Source of the DNA: Mucilaginibacter flavidus
GTDB lineage: Bacteria > Bacteroidota > Bacteroidia > Sphingobacteriales > Sphingobacteriaceae
NCBI RefSeq assembly: GCF_024055575.1
Contig: NZ_JAMXOE010000001.1
Coordinates: 124,001 to 188,000 of the forward strand
Direction of reading: 5' to 3'
DNA length: 64,000 nt
The notes beneath the pieces were generated by a model. The model did no database searches and was not told where the DNA came from. It saw only the letters and a list, made by a program, of their open reading frames with translations. Every line of letters starts with the position of its first letter. Position 1 is the stretch's first letter. The translations under genes and the position numbers were made by a program. This document shows, piece by piece, positions 1-8,430 of this stretch.

Positions 1-783
1 CTACGCAACCTGGTGGTACGTACCTCATCAACCGGCGAAGTTATGGTGATAGTTGTCTTTGCTTACGCAAGTGAGGAGGAGGTGAATAAGCTGATGAGCT
101 ATATCGACAACAATTTCCCTGATATAACTTCGCTGTTATACATCATCAACCAAAAAAAGAACGATACTATTTTCGACCAGGATGTGGTTGCCTATAAAGG
201 CCCGGAGTTTATCCACGAGGAAATGAATGGCATAAAGTTCCGCATCGGACCGAAATCGTTTTATCAGACCAATTCGATACAAGCCTTAAAGCTGTACGAA
301 ATAGCCCGCGATTTTGCTGGCTTTACCGGCAACGAACTGGTTTATGATTTATATACCGGCGCAGGCACCATTGCCAATTTTATAGCCGGCCATGTGCGCG
401 AAGTTGTTGGGGTTGAATATGTACCAACCGCTATCGAGGACGCTAAAGTAAACTCGGCCATCAACAACATCACCAACACCAAATTTTTTGCCGGCGACAT
501 GAAGGATGTACTGGTAGCCGATTTTGTGGCCGAACACGGCAAGCCCGATGTAATCATAACCGATCCGCCGCGTGCCGGCATGCACCCCGATGTGGTTGCC
601 CGCCTGATGGAAATTGAAGCACCCAAAATTGTGTACGTAAGCTGCAACGCAGCAACCCAGGCCCGCGATTTGTTGGTATTGAAAGAGAAATACGATACTG
701 TAAAAATTCAGCCGGTGGATATGTTTCCGCATACGCAGCATGTAGAGAATGTGGTGTTGCTGGTGCTGAGGAATGGTTCATAG
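1..783 (+). CDS. rlmD: 23S rRNA (uracil-5-)-methyltransferase, RlmD/RumA type (5' truncated)
   Basis: The reading frame is open from base 1, so the N-terminus (including any TRAM domain) lies outside the window; about 260 codons are present. This is the catalytic half of a TrmA/RumA-family SAM-dependent enzyme that methylates C5 of a uridine in 23S rRNA. Visible motifs are the SAM-binding DLYTGAGTIANF, the acidic VGVEYV strand, the ITDPPRAGMHP loop and the catalytic VSCN with its nucleophilic Cys. The ending HTQHVENVVLL is typical of the family. The last two codons and the stop (GGT TCA TAG) form the start of a dispersed intergenic repeat that is also found at the end of recJ. RlmD versus another RumA paralogue cannot be separated without the N-terminus. 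Confidence 0.9.
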   Translation, partial: LRNLVVRTSSTGEVMVIVVFAYASEEEVNKLMSYIDNNFPDITSLLYIINQKKNDTIFDQDVVAYKGPEFIHEEMNGIKFRIGPKSFYQTNSIQALKLYEIARDFAGFTGNELVYDLYTGAGTIANFIAGHVREVVGVEYVPTAIEDAKVNSAINNITNTKFFAGDMKDVLVADFVAEHGKPDVIITDPPRAGMHPDVVARLMEIEAPKIVYVSCNAATQARDLLVLKEKYDTVKIQPVDMFPHTQHVENVVLLVLRNGS

Positions 784-930
784 TTGATGGTTCATAGTTC
801 ATGGTAAAAAAAAGACCATGGACCATGGACCATAGACCATAGTAAAAAAAATCAACATCAGCGCAATCAAAATAATCAACGGTTATAATCGGTGAAATCA
901 TTTTCAAATCGGTGTAATCAAAAAAAATAA
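775..930. repeat. Composite intergenic word repeat (ATGGAC module plus AATCA module)
   Basis: The whole gap between rlmD and the next start codon is repetitive. The left module opens with GGTTCATAGTTGAT, supplies the rlmD stop codon, and continues as tandem ACCATGGACCATAGACC words that can fold back. The right module is a string of AATCA words (CAGCGCAATCA, AATCAACGGTT, ATCGGTGTAATCA) and stops next to the following ATG. The same two modules in the same order fill the recJ-lptB gap at 10822-10973. Confidence 0.8.
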
Positions 931-931
931 A

Positions 932-1330
932 ATGGAACCGGAAGAGCTTTTAAACGAAGACAGAACCAACAGTGATGGGCCAAAAAAGGAGAGTCCGCTG
1001 TTAAGTTTGGAGAAGGATTTGAAATTTTTCAATGAGTCTATCCGCGAGGTGGCGGTTGAAATAATGGTGGAGGGGCTGTCAAATTACCCGATCTTTATTG
1101 CCCATCAGCATGAACTTGCTTTGGGCGAATTGATATTAGACCGTTTCGATTTAAACACCGAGTGGAGCATACACGCCAGCACGCTGGAAGAGTTTGTTGA
1201 AAAAGGTGTGATAAAAGAAATACTGAAAGACCGCTTCATCAACAGCTACAAAAACCCGCACGATTATATGTGTGTATTTGTGGTAGTGCCTGAAGGTGCG
1301 AATTTTGTATATGTACCGTATGTGAAGTAA
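932..1330 (+). CDS. Conserved hypothetical protein (132 aa)
   Basis: A soluble acidic protein without signal peptide or membrane segment. The N-terminal 25 residues are charged and probably disordered (EELLNEDRTNSDGPKKES). The rest looks like a compact alpha/beta domain (VAVEIMVEGLSNYPIFIAHQHEL, then ...CVFVVVPEGANFVYVPYVK at the end). I do not recognise a family with a known function. It lies upstream of a phosphoribosyltransferase on the same strand, separated only by repeat DNA, so co-transcription is possible. The stop codon directly abuts a GTTGTAAGG-type repeat. Confidence 0.75.
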   Translation: MEPEELLNEDRTNSDGPKKESPLLSLEKDLKFFNESIREVAVEIMVEGLSNYPIFIAHQHELALGELILDRFDLNTEWSIHASTLEEFVEKGVIKEILKDRFINSYKNPHDYMCVFVVVPEGANFVYVPYVK

Positions 1331-1488
1331 GGACGTTGTAAGGTTTGAAAGTTGTAAGGTTGAAAGGTTAATTCTATCTTTACAATATAAAGTAAGGCGC
1401 ATTTGACAACATTGCAACATTTCAACTTTACAACGTTTCAACAAAAAAACAACATTTCAACCTTCCAACTTTACAACGTTTCAACAGC
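1331..1488. repeat. GTTGTAAGG/GTTGAAA foldback repeat filling the gap
   Basis: A forward arm (1334-1368) made of GTTGTAAGGTTGAAA words is followed by a reverse-complement arm (about 1400-1487) made of CAACATTTCAAC and TTTACAACGTTTCAAC words. The element begins directly after the upstream TAA and ends two bases before the phosphoribosyltransferase ATG. A second member with the same arrangement lies just before folP (5481-5570). Confidence 0.75.
1352..1382 (+). promoter_or_regulatory. Possible Bacteroidota promoter for the phosphoribosyltransferase gene
   Basis: TTG at 1352-1354 is followed after 20 nt by TATCTTTA at 1375-1382, close to the Bacteroidota -33/-7 consensus (TTTG, then TAnnTTTG at about 19-21 nt). 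It lies inside the repeat, about 105 nt upstream of the start codon. Prediction only; the final base of the -7 box deviates from consensus. Confidence 0.3.
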
Positions 1489-1998
1489 ATGAGCGATAAA
1501 CACCTCCTAATATTAAACCACCAGCAAATACAGCAAAAAATTGACCGTATTGCCTACCAGATACTGGAAGATAACTTTGAAGAAGAAGAGATTTTAATAG
1601 CCGGCATTTTGCCAAGCGGCGATAAAATTGCGCGACGCATAAAAGCCATCCTGGATGATATTGCGCCGTTTAAAAGCACTTTCATTGGTATCGAGTTGGA
1701 TAAGCAAAGCACCAGTTTAAAAGCTACTATTAACTTTAACGTGCAGGATTGCAGCAACAAAGTAGTTATTTTGGTTGATGACGTGCTGAATAGTGGCAAA
1801 ACCATTGCTTATGGTTTTGGTGTTTTTCGCGATGTGCCGCTTAAAAAGCTGCGTACAGCTGTACTTATCGACCGTAACCACAAACGTTTCCCCATGATAA
1901 CCGATTTTGCAGGGATGGCCTTATCCACCGTGCTAAAGGAATTTGTTGATGTGGTTCTGGACGAAGAAGGCGAAGAAGATGGGGTTTATTTGAGGTAG
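1489..1998 (+). CDS. Phosphoribosyltransferase family protein
   Basis: A 169-residue type I phosphoribosyltransferase. The PRPP-binding motif VVILVDDVLNSGKT is at about residues 90-103, preceded by a flexible-loop region. PRTases join a base or related acceptor to PRPP. The length and the upstream ILIAGILPSGDKIARRI segment resemble PyrR-like bifunctional regulators or hypoxanthine/uracil PRTases of Bacteroidota, but the acceptor cannot be read from sequence. Neighbourhood with shikimate kinase is compatible with a housekeeping role. The start is the ATG directly after the foldback repeat. Confidence 0.85.
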   Translation: MSDKHLLILNHQQIQQKIDRIAYQILEDNFEEEEILIAGILPSGDKIARRIKAILDDIAPFKSTFIGIELDKQSTSLKATINFNVQDCSNKVVILVDDVLNSGKTIAYGFGVFRDVPLKKLRTAVLIDRNHKRFPMITDFAGMALSTVLKEFVDVVLDEEGEEDGVYLR

Positions 1999-2037
1999 TC
2001 CCCCCCCGAAAACCTAAAACATAGCCGGGATTTAAAA

Positions 2038-2601
2038 ATGACTTACGATTTCTTTGCCGATGAGGAAGATAAGATCTCCATTTTGAATTATTTATTCGAA
2101 GAGTCTGATTTGCAAATTTTCGATCTCAGTTCCGCCTATGGCGAAGAGGTAAAAGAATACAAAAGTATTGCTGAAATCAGCTCCTGCTTCGACTTAAAAA
2201 ACGAAAAACCACATGGCACATATTTTCAATTATGGTCGCCGAAGTTTAAATCCCCACCTCTATTTCAAAGAGTCGAACTAAACCCTAAGCATTGTAATGG
2301 TCATACTTTTCGTTTTACAACCGGCGGATGGGGTTTAATTCAACTTTATTTTGGCGGGATAAAAGACTCCACTCTTAAGCACTCTCACATTGGCCACTTT
2401 AATTATAAAAGTGCTTTAAAATGGGAAAGCATTAATCTTCAATACGGAAAGGTAGATTTATGGGATTGGCAAGCAATCCAAAAAACATCTAATCATCTAA
2501 AATATCTTTTAGATAAGAAACTGGCAGTAAGGAAAATCGGAACCTATGGTGTGCTGGCCGGGGCCGACCTCCTTGAGAAACGAGGAATTATTCTTAGATA
2601 A
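2038..2601 (+). CDS. Hypothetical protein, lower GC than neighbours (187 aa)
   Basis: No signal peptide or membrane segment. The sequence is rich in aromatic and acidic residues with a conserved-looking core (TYFQLWSPKF, HCNGHTFRFTTGGWGLIQLYFGG, SHIGHFN). It resembles uncharacterised Bacteroidota orphan proteins that occur singly or near polymorphic toxin loci, where some act as immunity proteins; no toxin gene is adjacent here, so that role is only a possibility. It is visibly more AT-rich than the flanking PRTase and shikimate kinase genes, which suggests separate acquisition. It is convergent with aroK. Confidence 0.7.
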   Translation: MTYDFFADEEDKISILNYLFEESDLQIFDLSSAYGEEVKEYKSIAEISSCFDLKNEKPHGTYFQLWSPKFKSPPLFQRVELNPKHCNGHTFRFTTGGWGLIQLYFGGIKDSTLKHSHIGHFNYKSALKWESINLQYGKVDLWDWQAIQKTSNHLKYLLDKKLAVRKIGTYGVLAGADLLEKRGIILR

Positions 2602-2642
2602 TTAGAAGACGATTTTTCAAGGCTATCCACCTAATTTGTCAT

Positions 2643-3179
2643 CTATACTCCTAATAATTCAACTGTTTTTTCAGCATTTAAACCCAATCCCTTGGCGACA
2701 ATCGTTGCCTGTTTATAAAACACCTCCCGCTCAGCCAATTTATCAGCAATAAACGCAATCAACTCATCGCCATGCCTGCCTTGCAACACGGGGCGGGTTA
2801 CTTTTTCGTGCTCCAGCCTGTCAGCAAGAATTTTAGGGGGTAATTGTATATATATCGATCTGCCGTGCCTGTTTATCCACTCCATATTATCAAAAAAGCA
2901 AGGCAGCCCACCGCCTGTTGAAATAACAGCATTGTCGGGATAAGGTGTTGTTTGTAATATTTCAGATTCAAGCTTGCGGAAAGCAGCCTCGCCATGCGCG
3001 CTGAAATATTCGGCGATAGTCATCCCTACATGCGCTTCCAGCACATGGTCAAGATCGATAAACATATAGCCCAGCCTGGAGGCCAATTTGCGCCCCAAAG
3101 TAGTTTTACCGCAGCCCATAAAGCCGATAAGAAATATCAAACCCAAACCTTCGGGACTATTATCTTTTAAATTATCCAT
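2643..3179 (-). CDS. aroK: Shikimate kinase
   Basis: A 178-residue P-loop kinase that phosphorylates shikimate at the 3-OH with ATP, the fifth step of the chorismate pathway; cytosolic. Walker A GFMGCGKTT is at residues 19-27, the shikimate-contacting DLD at 42-44, FRKLESEIL follows at about 66-74, the STGGG loop at about 85-89 and the lid region VTRPVLQG at about 130. Length is normal for AroK. It is the last gene of the minus-strand set BT_3928-like, oppB-like, aroK, separated from oppB by 60 nt that contain an ATGGAC repeat. Confidence 0.95.
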   Translation of the reverse strand: MDNLKDNSPEGLGLIFLIGFMGCGKTTLGRKLASRLGYMFIDLDHVLEAHVGMTIAEYFSAHGEAAFRKLESEILQTTPYPDNAVISTGGGLPCFFDNMEWINRHGRSIYIQLPPKILADRLEHEKVTRPVLQGRHGDELIAFIADKLAEREVFYKQATIVAKGLGLNAEKTVELLGV

Positions 3180-3194
3180 TCAAATTATTTTTCA

Positions 3195-3223
3195 CTATGG
3201 TCTATCGTCCATGGTCTATGGAC
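3195..3223. repeat. ATGGTCTATGGAC word repeat
   Basis: CTATGGTCTATCGTCCATGG followed by TCTATGGAC, the same module as at 815-845, 10911-10940 and 35807-35825. It lies in the 60-nt gap between the oppB-like gene and aroK, and its tandem and inverted words can form a hairpin. Confidence 0.7.
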
Positions 3224-3239
3224 TTCTCCTCCCTGAACT

Positions 3240-4298
3240 TTACGCCAATTTCACCCTTGGGTCAACCCAAACATAAATCAAATCCACTAAAATGTTTATC
3301 ACCACAAAAATAAATGCGATAAACAGGATACTGCCCATTACTACCGGGAAGTCCGACATTTCCAATGCATCAACAGTGGTTTTACCCAAGCCATTGTAGC
3401 CAAATACATACTCCACAAAAAACGAGCCTGCCAATAGTGACGCAAACCAGTTGGCTATAGCCGTTATAACCGGATTTAAGGCATTTTTTAACGCATGGCG
3501 ATAGATAATGGCGTTGTTGCTTAAGCCCTTTGCTTTAGCGGTGCGGATATAATCCTGCCCAAGCACATCAAGCATGGCGTTGCGGGTGAGCTGTACAATT
3601 ATCGCCAGCGGCCGCAGGCCAAGTGTCACCATAGGTAATATTAGATTTTTCCAGGTTATTACCTCGCCTTTAAATGGGTCGTAACTGTACAAACTGCCCG
3701 ACATATTAAGCCCTGTGTATTTACTCAACTCAAAGCCAAATATCCAGGCGATAATTATTCCCGCAAAAAACGATGGCGCCGATACGCCGAGCGTAGAAAA
3801 ACCTATAGCCAGCTTATCAATCCAGGTATTTTGATTTACAGCGCTTAAAACCCCTAAAAACACACCTAGGAATATGGCGAATATCATTGCGGTTGTGGCC
3901 AGCACCAGCGTATTGGGGATGACTTCCATCAATAACCGGGCAACTTCTTTATGCGTTTGATAGGAACGGCGCAGGTAAGGCCATTTCAGCGCGATTACCT
4001 TATCGCCGGGCACGCCGAATAGTTTTACATAATGATACCGTTCCCGCTCCTCTTTGTTATTGGCATGCAGCCCAACCGGAGAGAGATCATTCAAATAATA
4101 CGCAAACTGAACAGGAACGGGCTTATCCAACCCAAATTCTTTCCGGATAGCCTGTAAGGATTGTACATCAGCGCGCTGGCCTTGTGTCATCCGGGCAGGG
4201 TCCACCGGCAAAATATTAAACAGGAAAAATACCACCACCACAATGCCGAGCATCACAGCAATCCCGTAAAATAGCTTGCGGATGAGGTAGCTTATCAT
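3240..4298 (-). CDS. ABC transporter permease, OppB/DppB type
   Basis: A 352-residue inner-membrane permease of the peptide/nickel ABC importer class. The N-terminus MISYLIRKLFYGIAVMLGIVV is the typical first transmembrane helix, followed by the INILPVDPAR-like motif (here FNILPVDPAR). The EAA loop that docks the ATPase is YIRTAKAKGLSNNAIIYRHA at about residues 245-264. No substrate-binding protein, second permease or ATPase is adjacent, so the partners are encoded elsewhere. One base separates its ATG from the stop of the upstream BT_3928-like gene, indicating tight co-transcription. Confidence 0.9.
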   Translation of the reverse strand: MISYLIRKLFYGIAVMLGIVVVVFFLFNILPVDPARMTQGQRADVQSLQAIRKEFGLDKPVPVQFAYYLNDLSPVGLHANNKEERERYHYVKLFGVPGDKVIALKWPYLRRSYQTHKEVARLLMEVIPNTLVLATTAMIFAIFLGVFLGVLSAVNQNTWIDKLAIGFSTLGVSAPSFFAGIIIAWIFGFELSKYTGLNMSGSLYSYDPFKGEVITWKNLILPMVTLGLRPLAIIVQLTRNAMLDVLGQDYIRTAKAKGLSNNAIIYRHALKNALNPVITAIANWFASLLAGSFFVEYVFGYNGLGKTTVDALEMSDFPVVMGSILFIAFIFVVINILVDLIYVWVDPRVKLA

Positions 4299-4299
4299 T

Positions 4300-5469
4300 T
4301 TATTGTTGCTGAAAATATTTCTTTACCAAATCATCATACTTCGGCATGGAATGGTAATGCCATTTGCCCAAAACCACGCCATTTTTTAATAACAGTATAC
4401 CAGGGTTTGCCCGTACCATGGTTTTTAATGGCACCCCATCAGCATAAAATATCTCGAACATCAGCTTATGTTGTTTAGCGTAAGCCTCAGCATATTGGTG
4501 TGAGCTTGAGGTAAGCATTACCGTACGCGTATTAAAGTTTTGCGCAAGGTTTATCGCCATGGCGTTCAATCGCCCAATGGCTTCCTCATCTGCTTTAGCT
4601 AAATCATTGGCCACGATGATGACGCTATTGTACGGATTTGATACCAGCTCCTTGGTATAATCATTGCCCTGCGCGTCCTGTATTGCGAGGTCACGAATTT
4701 TGGGAGTGAACCCTTTTTTTACCAAACGGCTTTCAGACTTACCCTGAACCACTTCCCAATTATTATCCTTCCAAATGCCGGTTTTCATGTATTCGGTATT
4801 CGTCATGGTTTTGGTTTCGCCCGTCTTTTTATTTTTCAGGTTGTAAGTAATTTCGTATTCATCAGGCTTGGCGCCGGGCGGGGTTGCCATCTCTTCGGGG
4901 ATATTTGCACCGACCTTATAGGCGAGAAAATCAACCACCGGCGAGAAGTTGTACGTGTATAAACCAAATCCAACTGACATCACTACTGAAGCAATCAGTA
5001 AATTATCACTTGTTTTGGCGCTAAATAATGGTTTGATATCCCTTCTATTTTTGAATATTACGATGATAAGCAGCAGCAATACCACATCCTTACTGAATGA
5101 TTGCCAAGGGGTCAGCGGGATGGCATCGCCAAAGCAGCCACAGGTTTGCACCACCTGGAAATAAGCCGAATAAAACGTCAAAAAGGCGAAGAAAATAATC
5201 AACAAAAGCAGTCCCCATGCCACCGATACAGCGCGCACGCCAATTAACAAAGCAAAGCCCAGTATAATTTCGAGCGAGCAAAGTATGATGGAAATACTGA
5301 GCGCAAACCCGTTTAAAAACGTAATATGGAACACCTCGAAATATTCTTCAAGCTTGTACGAAAAACCAAGCGGGTCATTTATTTTAACGAGGCCCGAGAA
5401 TATAAAAAGCAAGCCCACTAAAATGCGGGCTGTCCAAAGTAAAGGTGATGCGGAAGTTTTGTTTTTCAT
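4300..5469 (-). CDS. BT_3928-type protein: DoxX/MauE membrane domain fused to thioredoxin-like domain
   Basis: 389 residues. The first about 150 residues form a four-helix DoxX/MauE-like membrane domain with FIFSGLVKINDPLGFSYKLEEYF and the characteristic CGCFGD motif near residue 110. A further membrane helix sits near residue 160. The C-terminal part (about 245-389) has a thioredoxin-like pattern (SVIIVANDL, NTRTVMLTSS, NPGILLLKNGVVLGKWHY) without a CxxC motif. The family is common in Bacteroidota; redox or disulfide relay at the membrane is inferred from the domain types only. The gene diverges from folP across a foldback repeat and leads the operon with oppB-like and aroK. Confidence 0.85.
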   Translation of the reverse strand: MKNKTSASPLLWTARILVGLLFIFSGLVKINDPLGFSYKLEEYFEVFHITFLNGFALSISIILCSLEIILGFALLIGVRAVSVAWGLLLLIIFFAFLTFYSAYFQVVQTCGCFGDAIPLTPWQSFSKDVVLLLLIIVIFKNRRDIKPLFSAKTSDNLLIASVVMSVGFGLYTYNFSPVVDFLAYKVGANIPEEMATPPGAKPDEYEITYNLKNKKTGETKTMTNTEYMKTGIWKDNNWEVVQGKSESRLVKKGFTPKIRDLAIQDAQGNDYTKELVSNPYNSVIIVANDLAKADEEAIGRLNAMAINLAQNFNTRTVMLTSSSHQYAEAYAKQHKLMFEIFYADGVPLKTMVRANPGILLLKNGVVLGKWHYHSMPKYDDLVKKYFQQQ

Positions 5470-5480
5470 TTGTTATTTAG

Positions 5481-5570
5481 AAGTTGTAATGTTGTAAGGT
5501 TGAAACGTTGGAAGGTTGAGAAACCGCTAAATAACATTTCAACTTTACAACTTTTAAACATTACAACAAC
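5481..5570. repeat. GTTGTAAGG/GTTGAAA foldback repeat
   Basis: The forward arm (GTTGTAATGTTGTAAGG, TTGAAACGTTGGAAGG) and reverse arm (ACATTTCAACTTTACAAC, ACATTACAAC) can pair. It occupies nearly all of the gap between the divergent BT_3928-like and folP genes and ends two bases before the folP GTG. Same family as 1331-1488. Confidence 0.75.
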
Positions 5571-5572
5571 GC

Positions 5573-6424
5573 GTGGCTAAAGATACATTTTTTCAGAAAA
5601 AGGTAACGCTGAATGCGGGGGGTAAACTTATTGATTTAAGCCGGCCCAAAGTGATGGGCATTATCAACCTTACGCCCGATTCGTTTTATGCAGGCAGTCG
5701 CAAACAAGGTATTGACGCGGCACTGCAACAGACCGAAAAAATGCTTGATGAAGGCGCTGATTTTTTGGACCTTGGTGCGTATTCATCCCGCCCGGGTGCC
5801 GATGATATCAGCATAGAAGAAGAAACCGACCGGCTGCTGCCTGTAGTTGAGGCGATAGCAAAACGTTTCCCGGATGCAATTTTATCTATAGATACCTTTC
5901 GAGCGCCGGTTGCTGAAGCCGCCATAAACGCGGGCGCTCACATTATCAACGATATAAGTGGCGGACAACTGGATGAGCACATGTTTGCAACTGTTGCCCG
6001 CCTGCAGGTGCCGTACATATTGATGCATATGAAAGGCAACCCAAAAACCATGAACCAGCTGGCTGTTTATGATGATGTATTTGCGGAGGTTTACGATTAT
6101 TTTGCTGACAAATACCACCAACTAAAACAGTTGGGCGTGCATGATGTAATCATTGACCCGGGCTTTGGTTTCGCCAAAAAGCCGGAACACGGGTATGCAT
6201 TAATGAACCGGCTGCCAGATTTTGAAATGCTGGGATTGCCTATACTTGCAGGCATATCGCGCAAAAAAATGATATACGGATTACTAAATATTACCGCTGC
6301 CGAGGCTTTGAATGGGACAACCGCTTTAAATACTGTCGCTTTAACCAGGGGGGCCAATATTTTAAGGGTGCACGATGTGAAGGAAGCGGTTGAGGCGGTA
6401 AAGATTTGGGAAGCTTGTAAATGA
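5573..6424 (+). CDS. folP: Dihydropteroate synthase
   Basis: 283 residues. It condenses p-aminobenzoate with dihydropterin pyrophosphate in folate synthesis and is the target of sulfonamides. The TIM-barrel signatures are all present: GIINLTPDSFY (29-39), LDLGAYSSRPGA (about 74-85), INDISGG, MHMKGNPKTM, DPGFGFAKKPEHGY, LAGISRKKM and a terminal HDVKEA. The start is a GTG directly after the foldback repeat; no in-frame ATG lies closer, and no Shine-Dalgarno site is seen. Only 4 nt separate it from the GNAT gene downstream, so they are likely co-transcribed. Confidence 0.95.
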   Translation: MAKDTFFQKKVTLNAGGKLIDLSRPKVMGIINLTPDSFYAGSRKQGIDAALQQTEKMLDEGADFLDLGAYSSRPGADDISIEEETDRLLPVVEAIAKRFPDAILSIDTFRAPVAEAAINAGAHIINDISGGQLDEHMFATVARLQVPYILMHMKGNPKTMNQLAVYDDVFAEVYDYFADKYHQLKQLGVHDVIIDPGFGFAKKPEHGYALMNRLPDFEMLGLPILAGISRKKMIYGLLNITAAEALNGTTALNTVALTRGANILRVHDVKEAVEAVKIWEACK

Positions 6425-6428
6425 TAAA

Positions 6429-6923
6429 GTGGAAATAGTTATAGCAACCATAGCAGATGTTGATGAACTTACCAATGTAGAAGTTGAAAGCAAGCTGCGA
6501 TCATTTACGGATAATGAGCCGGTCGCTATTGACTATGATACCCGTTATTACAGGTGGAATACTTATTTTAACGGGCAATCGCCGGCCAGTGCAAAGCAGC
6601 AGCGGGTTGTTTATAAGGCGATAATTGATGGTAAAATAGTGGGCTATATTGCGGGACATCTTACCACACGATATGAAAAGGATGCCGAAATTCAGTCGTT
6701 TTATATTTTAAAAGAGTACCAGCGAAAGGGGATCGGTGCGAAATTGCTGACTGAATTTTTAGGCTGGCTGCAAACCCAGCGGGCTACCAGCCTTTGCGTG
6801 GGAATTGACAGCACTAATCCCTACCAGGCGTTCTATTTGAAACAGGGCGCTGGCTATTTAAACCCGCAATGGATGTTTTGGGATGATATTGAAGCGCTGC
6901 AGCGTAAAATAATGCAGGACTGA
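6429..6923 (+). CDS. GNAT family N-acetyltransferase
   Basis: 164 residues with the acetyl-CoA binding motif A around EYQRKGIGAKLL (about residues 95-106), preceded by the beta-strand IQSFYIL and followed by motif B (YQAFYLKQGAGYLNP). Transfers an acetyl group to an amine; the acceptor is unknown. GTG start chosen because it lies 4 nt after the folP stop. Convergent with the next gene: its stop at 6921-6923 touches the minus-strand stop at 6924. Confidence 0.85.
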   Translation: MEIVIATIADVDELTNVEVESKLRSFTDNEPVAIDYDTRYYRWNTYFNGQSPASAKQQRVVYKAIIDGKIVGYIAGHLTTRYEKDAEIQSFYILKEYQRKGIGAKLLTEFLGWLQTQRATSLCVGIDSTNPYQAFYLKQGAGYLNPQWMFWDDIEALQRKIMQD

Positions 6924-7343
6924 CTATTTTTTTGCGTAGACATACGACGGGCCGTCGGCAATGCTGGTGCCTAAAGTCAGCATATTGTTTTGCACATCAA
7001 TTACTTCGCCGTTTGCGCTGCCGTCGAAGTAAATAAGGTAATACTTTTCGGCCCCCTGTGCATAAGTTTGCGTTGCTATATGAAAGCTGCCTTGTTTTGT
7101 AACTGCGTCGGCTACATAAAATGCATAAGTGCTATCTGCGTTAAATTGTACGATGTTGCCGTTACCCGCGGCAAAGTTTACGTCGGGCTGCAGCCCGCCC
7201 CTGGTAATTCTAAGCTCCCATTTGCCAAAAAAGGGGCTGTTGGTAGAAGCTTTTAACTTAGCAGGGGGCGATGAGTCCTTTTTGCAGCCCATAGCTGTTA
7301 TGGCGGCACAAAAAACAAAAAGCAAAAGCCTTATAGTTCTCAT
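6924..7343 (-). CDS. Small lipoprotein, lipocalin-like (139 aa)
   Basis: Signal sequence MRTIRLLLFVFCAAITAMGC with a lipobox ending at Cys20, followed by KKD as expected for Bacteroidota lipoproteins. The mature part starts with a GKWELR motif and alternating strand segments (NIVQFNADSTYAFYV, EKYYLIYFDG, NMLTLGTSIADGPSYVYAK), suggesting a small lipocalin-like barrel. It is a paralogue of the gene 11 nt upstream (7355-7747), sharing GxWELR, xxLQF(K/N)ADSTF/Y and the terminal FADG/IADG segment. Function unknown. Confidence 0.8.
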   Translation of the reverse strand: MRTIRLLLFVFCAAITAMGCKKDSSPPAKLKASTNSPFFGKWELRITRGGLQPDVNFAAGNGNIVQFNADSTYAFYVADAVTKQGSFHIATQTYAQGAEKYYLIYFDGSANGEVIDVQNNMLTLGTSIADGPSYVYAKK

Positions 7344-7354
7344 AACATTTAGAT

Positions 7355-7747
7355 TTATTTAGTCCGTAAATATAATGCTGTTATCCCGTCCGCAAACGTG
7401 TTACCGATAGTTAAACTGTCAGCCTTTAAAATTAAAAAACTTGGGTCGCCCCCCTGACCGAGATATATTGCATCGTGCCTTTCAGTACCCCAGCTAATGC
7501 CGTTTTTTATTATCCTGAAACGCCCGTTTTCATCAGCCTTGAAATTAGTAAAATGCTGAAAAGTGCTGTCTGCTTTGAATTGCAACATGCTACCGCTACC
7601 GGTCGGCACATCTCTATTAACCCCGGCTATGGTGCCCGAGTAATGTCGCAATTCCCAGGTGCCAACCAAATTTACCGGGGCTACACCTTTTTTTGAACAG
7701 CTGGCAAGCGCTGCCGATATACAAAAAATAAATAAAAATGCTTTCAT
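7355..7747 (-). CDS. Small lipoprotein, lipocalin-like (130 aa), paralogue of the next gene
   Basis: Signal peptide MKAFLFIFCISAALASC with lipobox and mature N-terminus CSKK. GTWELRHYSG, GSMLQFKADSTFQHF and DSLTIGNTFADGITALYL align by eye with the downstream paralogue 6924-7343, so this is a tandem duplication. Likely anchored in the outer membrane or facing the periplasm. Function unknown. Confidence 0.8.
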   Translation of the reverse strand: MKAFLFIFCISAALASCSKKGVAPVNLVGTWELRHYSGTIAGVNRDVPTGSGSMLQFKADSTFQHFTNFKADENGRFRIIKNGISWGTERHDAIYLGQGGDPSFLILKADSLTIGNTFADGITALYLRTK

Positions 7748-7824
7748 GGCGGTTTATTTATTAAGTATTACGGGCATTTAACTTTCAACGCTACAGTGGG
7801 TTGCAAAAATCGTTGGGGCTAAAT

Positions 7825-8304
7825 TTATGAGATAGAATTGCTAAGACTATATGTATTAAGTTCGTCGACAGTGAATTGGTTTTTAAACGAAAATGCGAGT
7901 GGTGTGTCGCCGTTGTTTCGTAAATAATTCAACCGTTCAACCCCGTCGGTCGCTGTAGGGGTGTAATTTTGGGGAATATACCACAAGGCCATATACATAT
8001 CCGACATTTTTTCGAACCATTGCCGGCGCTGTTTAAATATTTCGACGTGGTGCGACTGGTAAACAAATTGGTGCAGCGCATCTGCATTTTCCCAAACCGA
8101 CATATTTACGATAATAAAATCATCGTCATAAACTTTTATTGAGGTTGCATTATTTGCCTCGTCTTTAAGCCGCCATACAAAACCTGGCGAACCTTCTGCA
8201 AGGGCGTTGATGCTGTCGAGATTTGCCACAAATTCAGTCATCACGGGACTATCAATCGGGGCGAGCATTTTTGCGATGTTTATTTGTGCCAAGTGGTATT
8301 CCAT
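7825..8304 (-). CDS. DUF3291 domain-containing protein
   Basis: 159 residues, cytosolic. The opening HLAQINIAKMLAPIDSPVMTEFVANLDSINALAEGSPGF, the VWENADALHQFVYQSHH segment and the WFEKMSDMYMALWYIP segment match the DUF3291 pattern, a dimeric alpha/beta ferredoxin-like domain related to antibiotic-biosynthesis-type monooxygenases. No activity is established for the family. A monocistronic gene in a minus-strand run. Confidence 0.8.
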   Translation of the reverse strand: MEYHLAQINIAKMLAPIDSPVMTEFVANLDSINALAEGSPGFVWRLKDEANNATSIKVYDDDFIIVNMSVWENADALHQFVYQSHHVEIFKQRRQWFEKMSDMYMALWYIPQNYTPTATDGVERLNYLRNNGDTPLAFSFKNQFTVDELNTYSLSNSIS

Positions 8305-8430
8305 TGAATATTTTTATGGAGGAAAATACGAAATCTACCAATATGGCGCTCCTATCAGAACTAAATATTACGCCGCAATGGCAAGATCCAATATTTTCAC
8401 CAAATCCGAAATCTGCAACTTAATAACACA

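Noticed and set aside
3088..3276. Plus-strand 62-codon frame ending in the aroK-oppB gap
   Set aside because: Antisense to aroK and containing the MVYGL-type translation of the ATGGTCTATGG repeat, a known kind of artefact.
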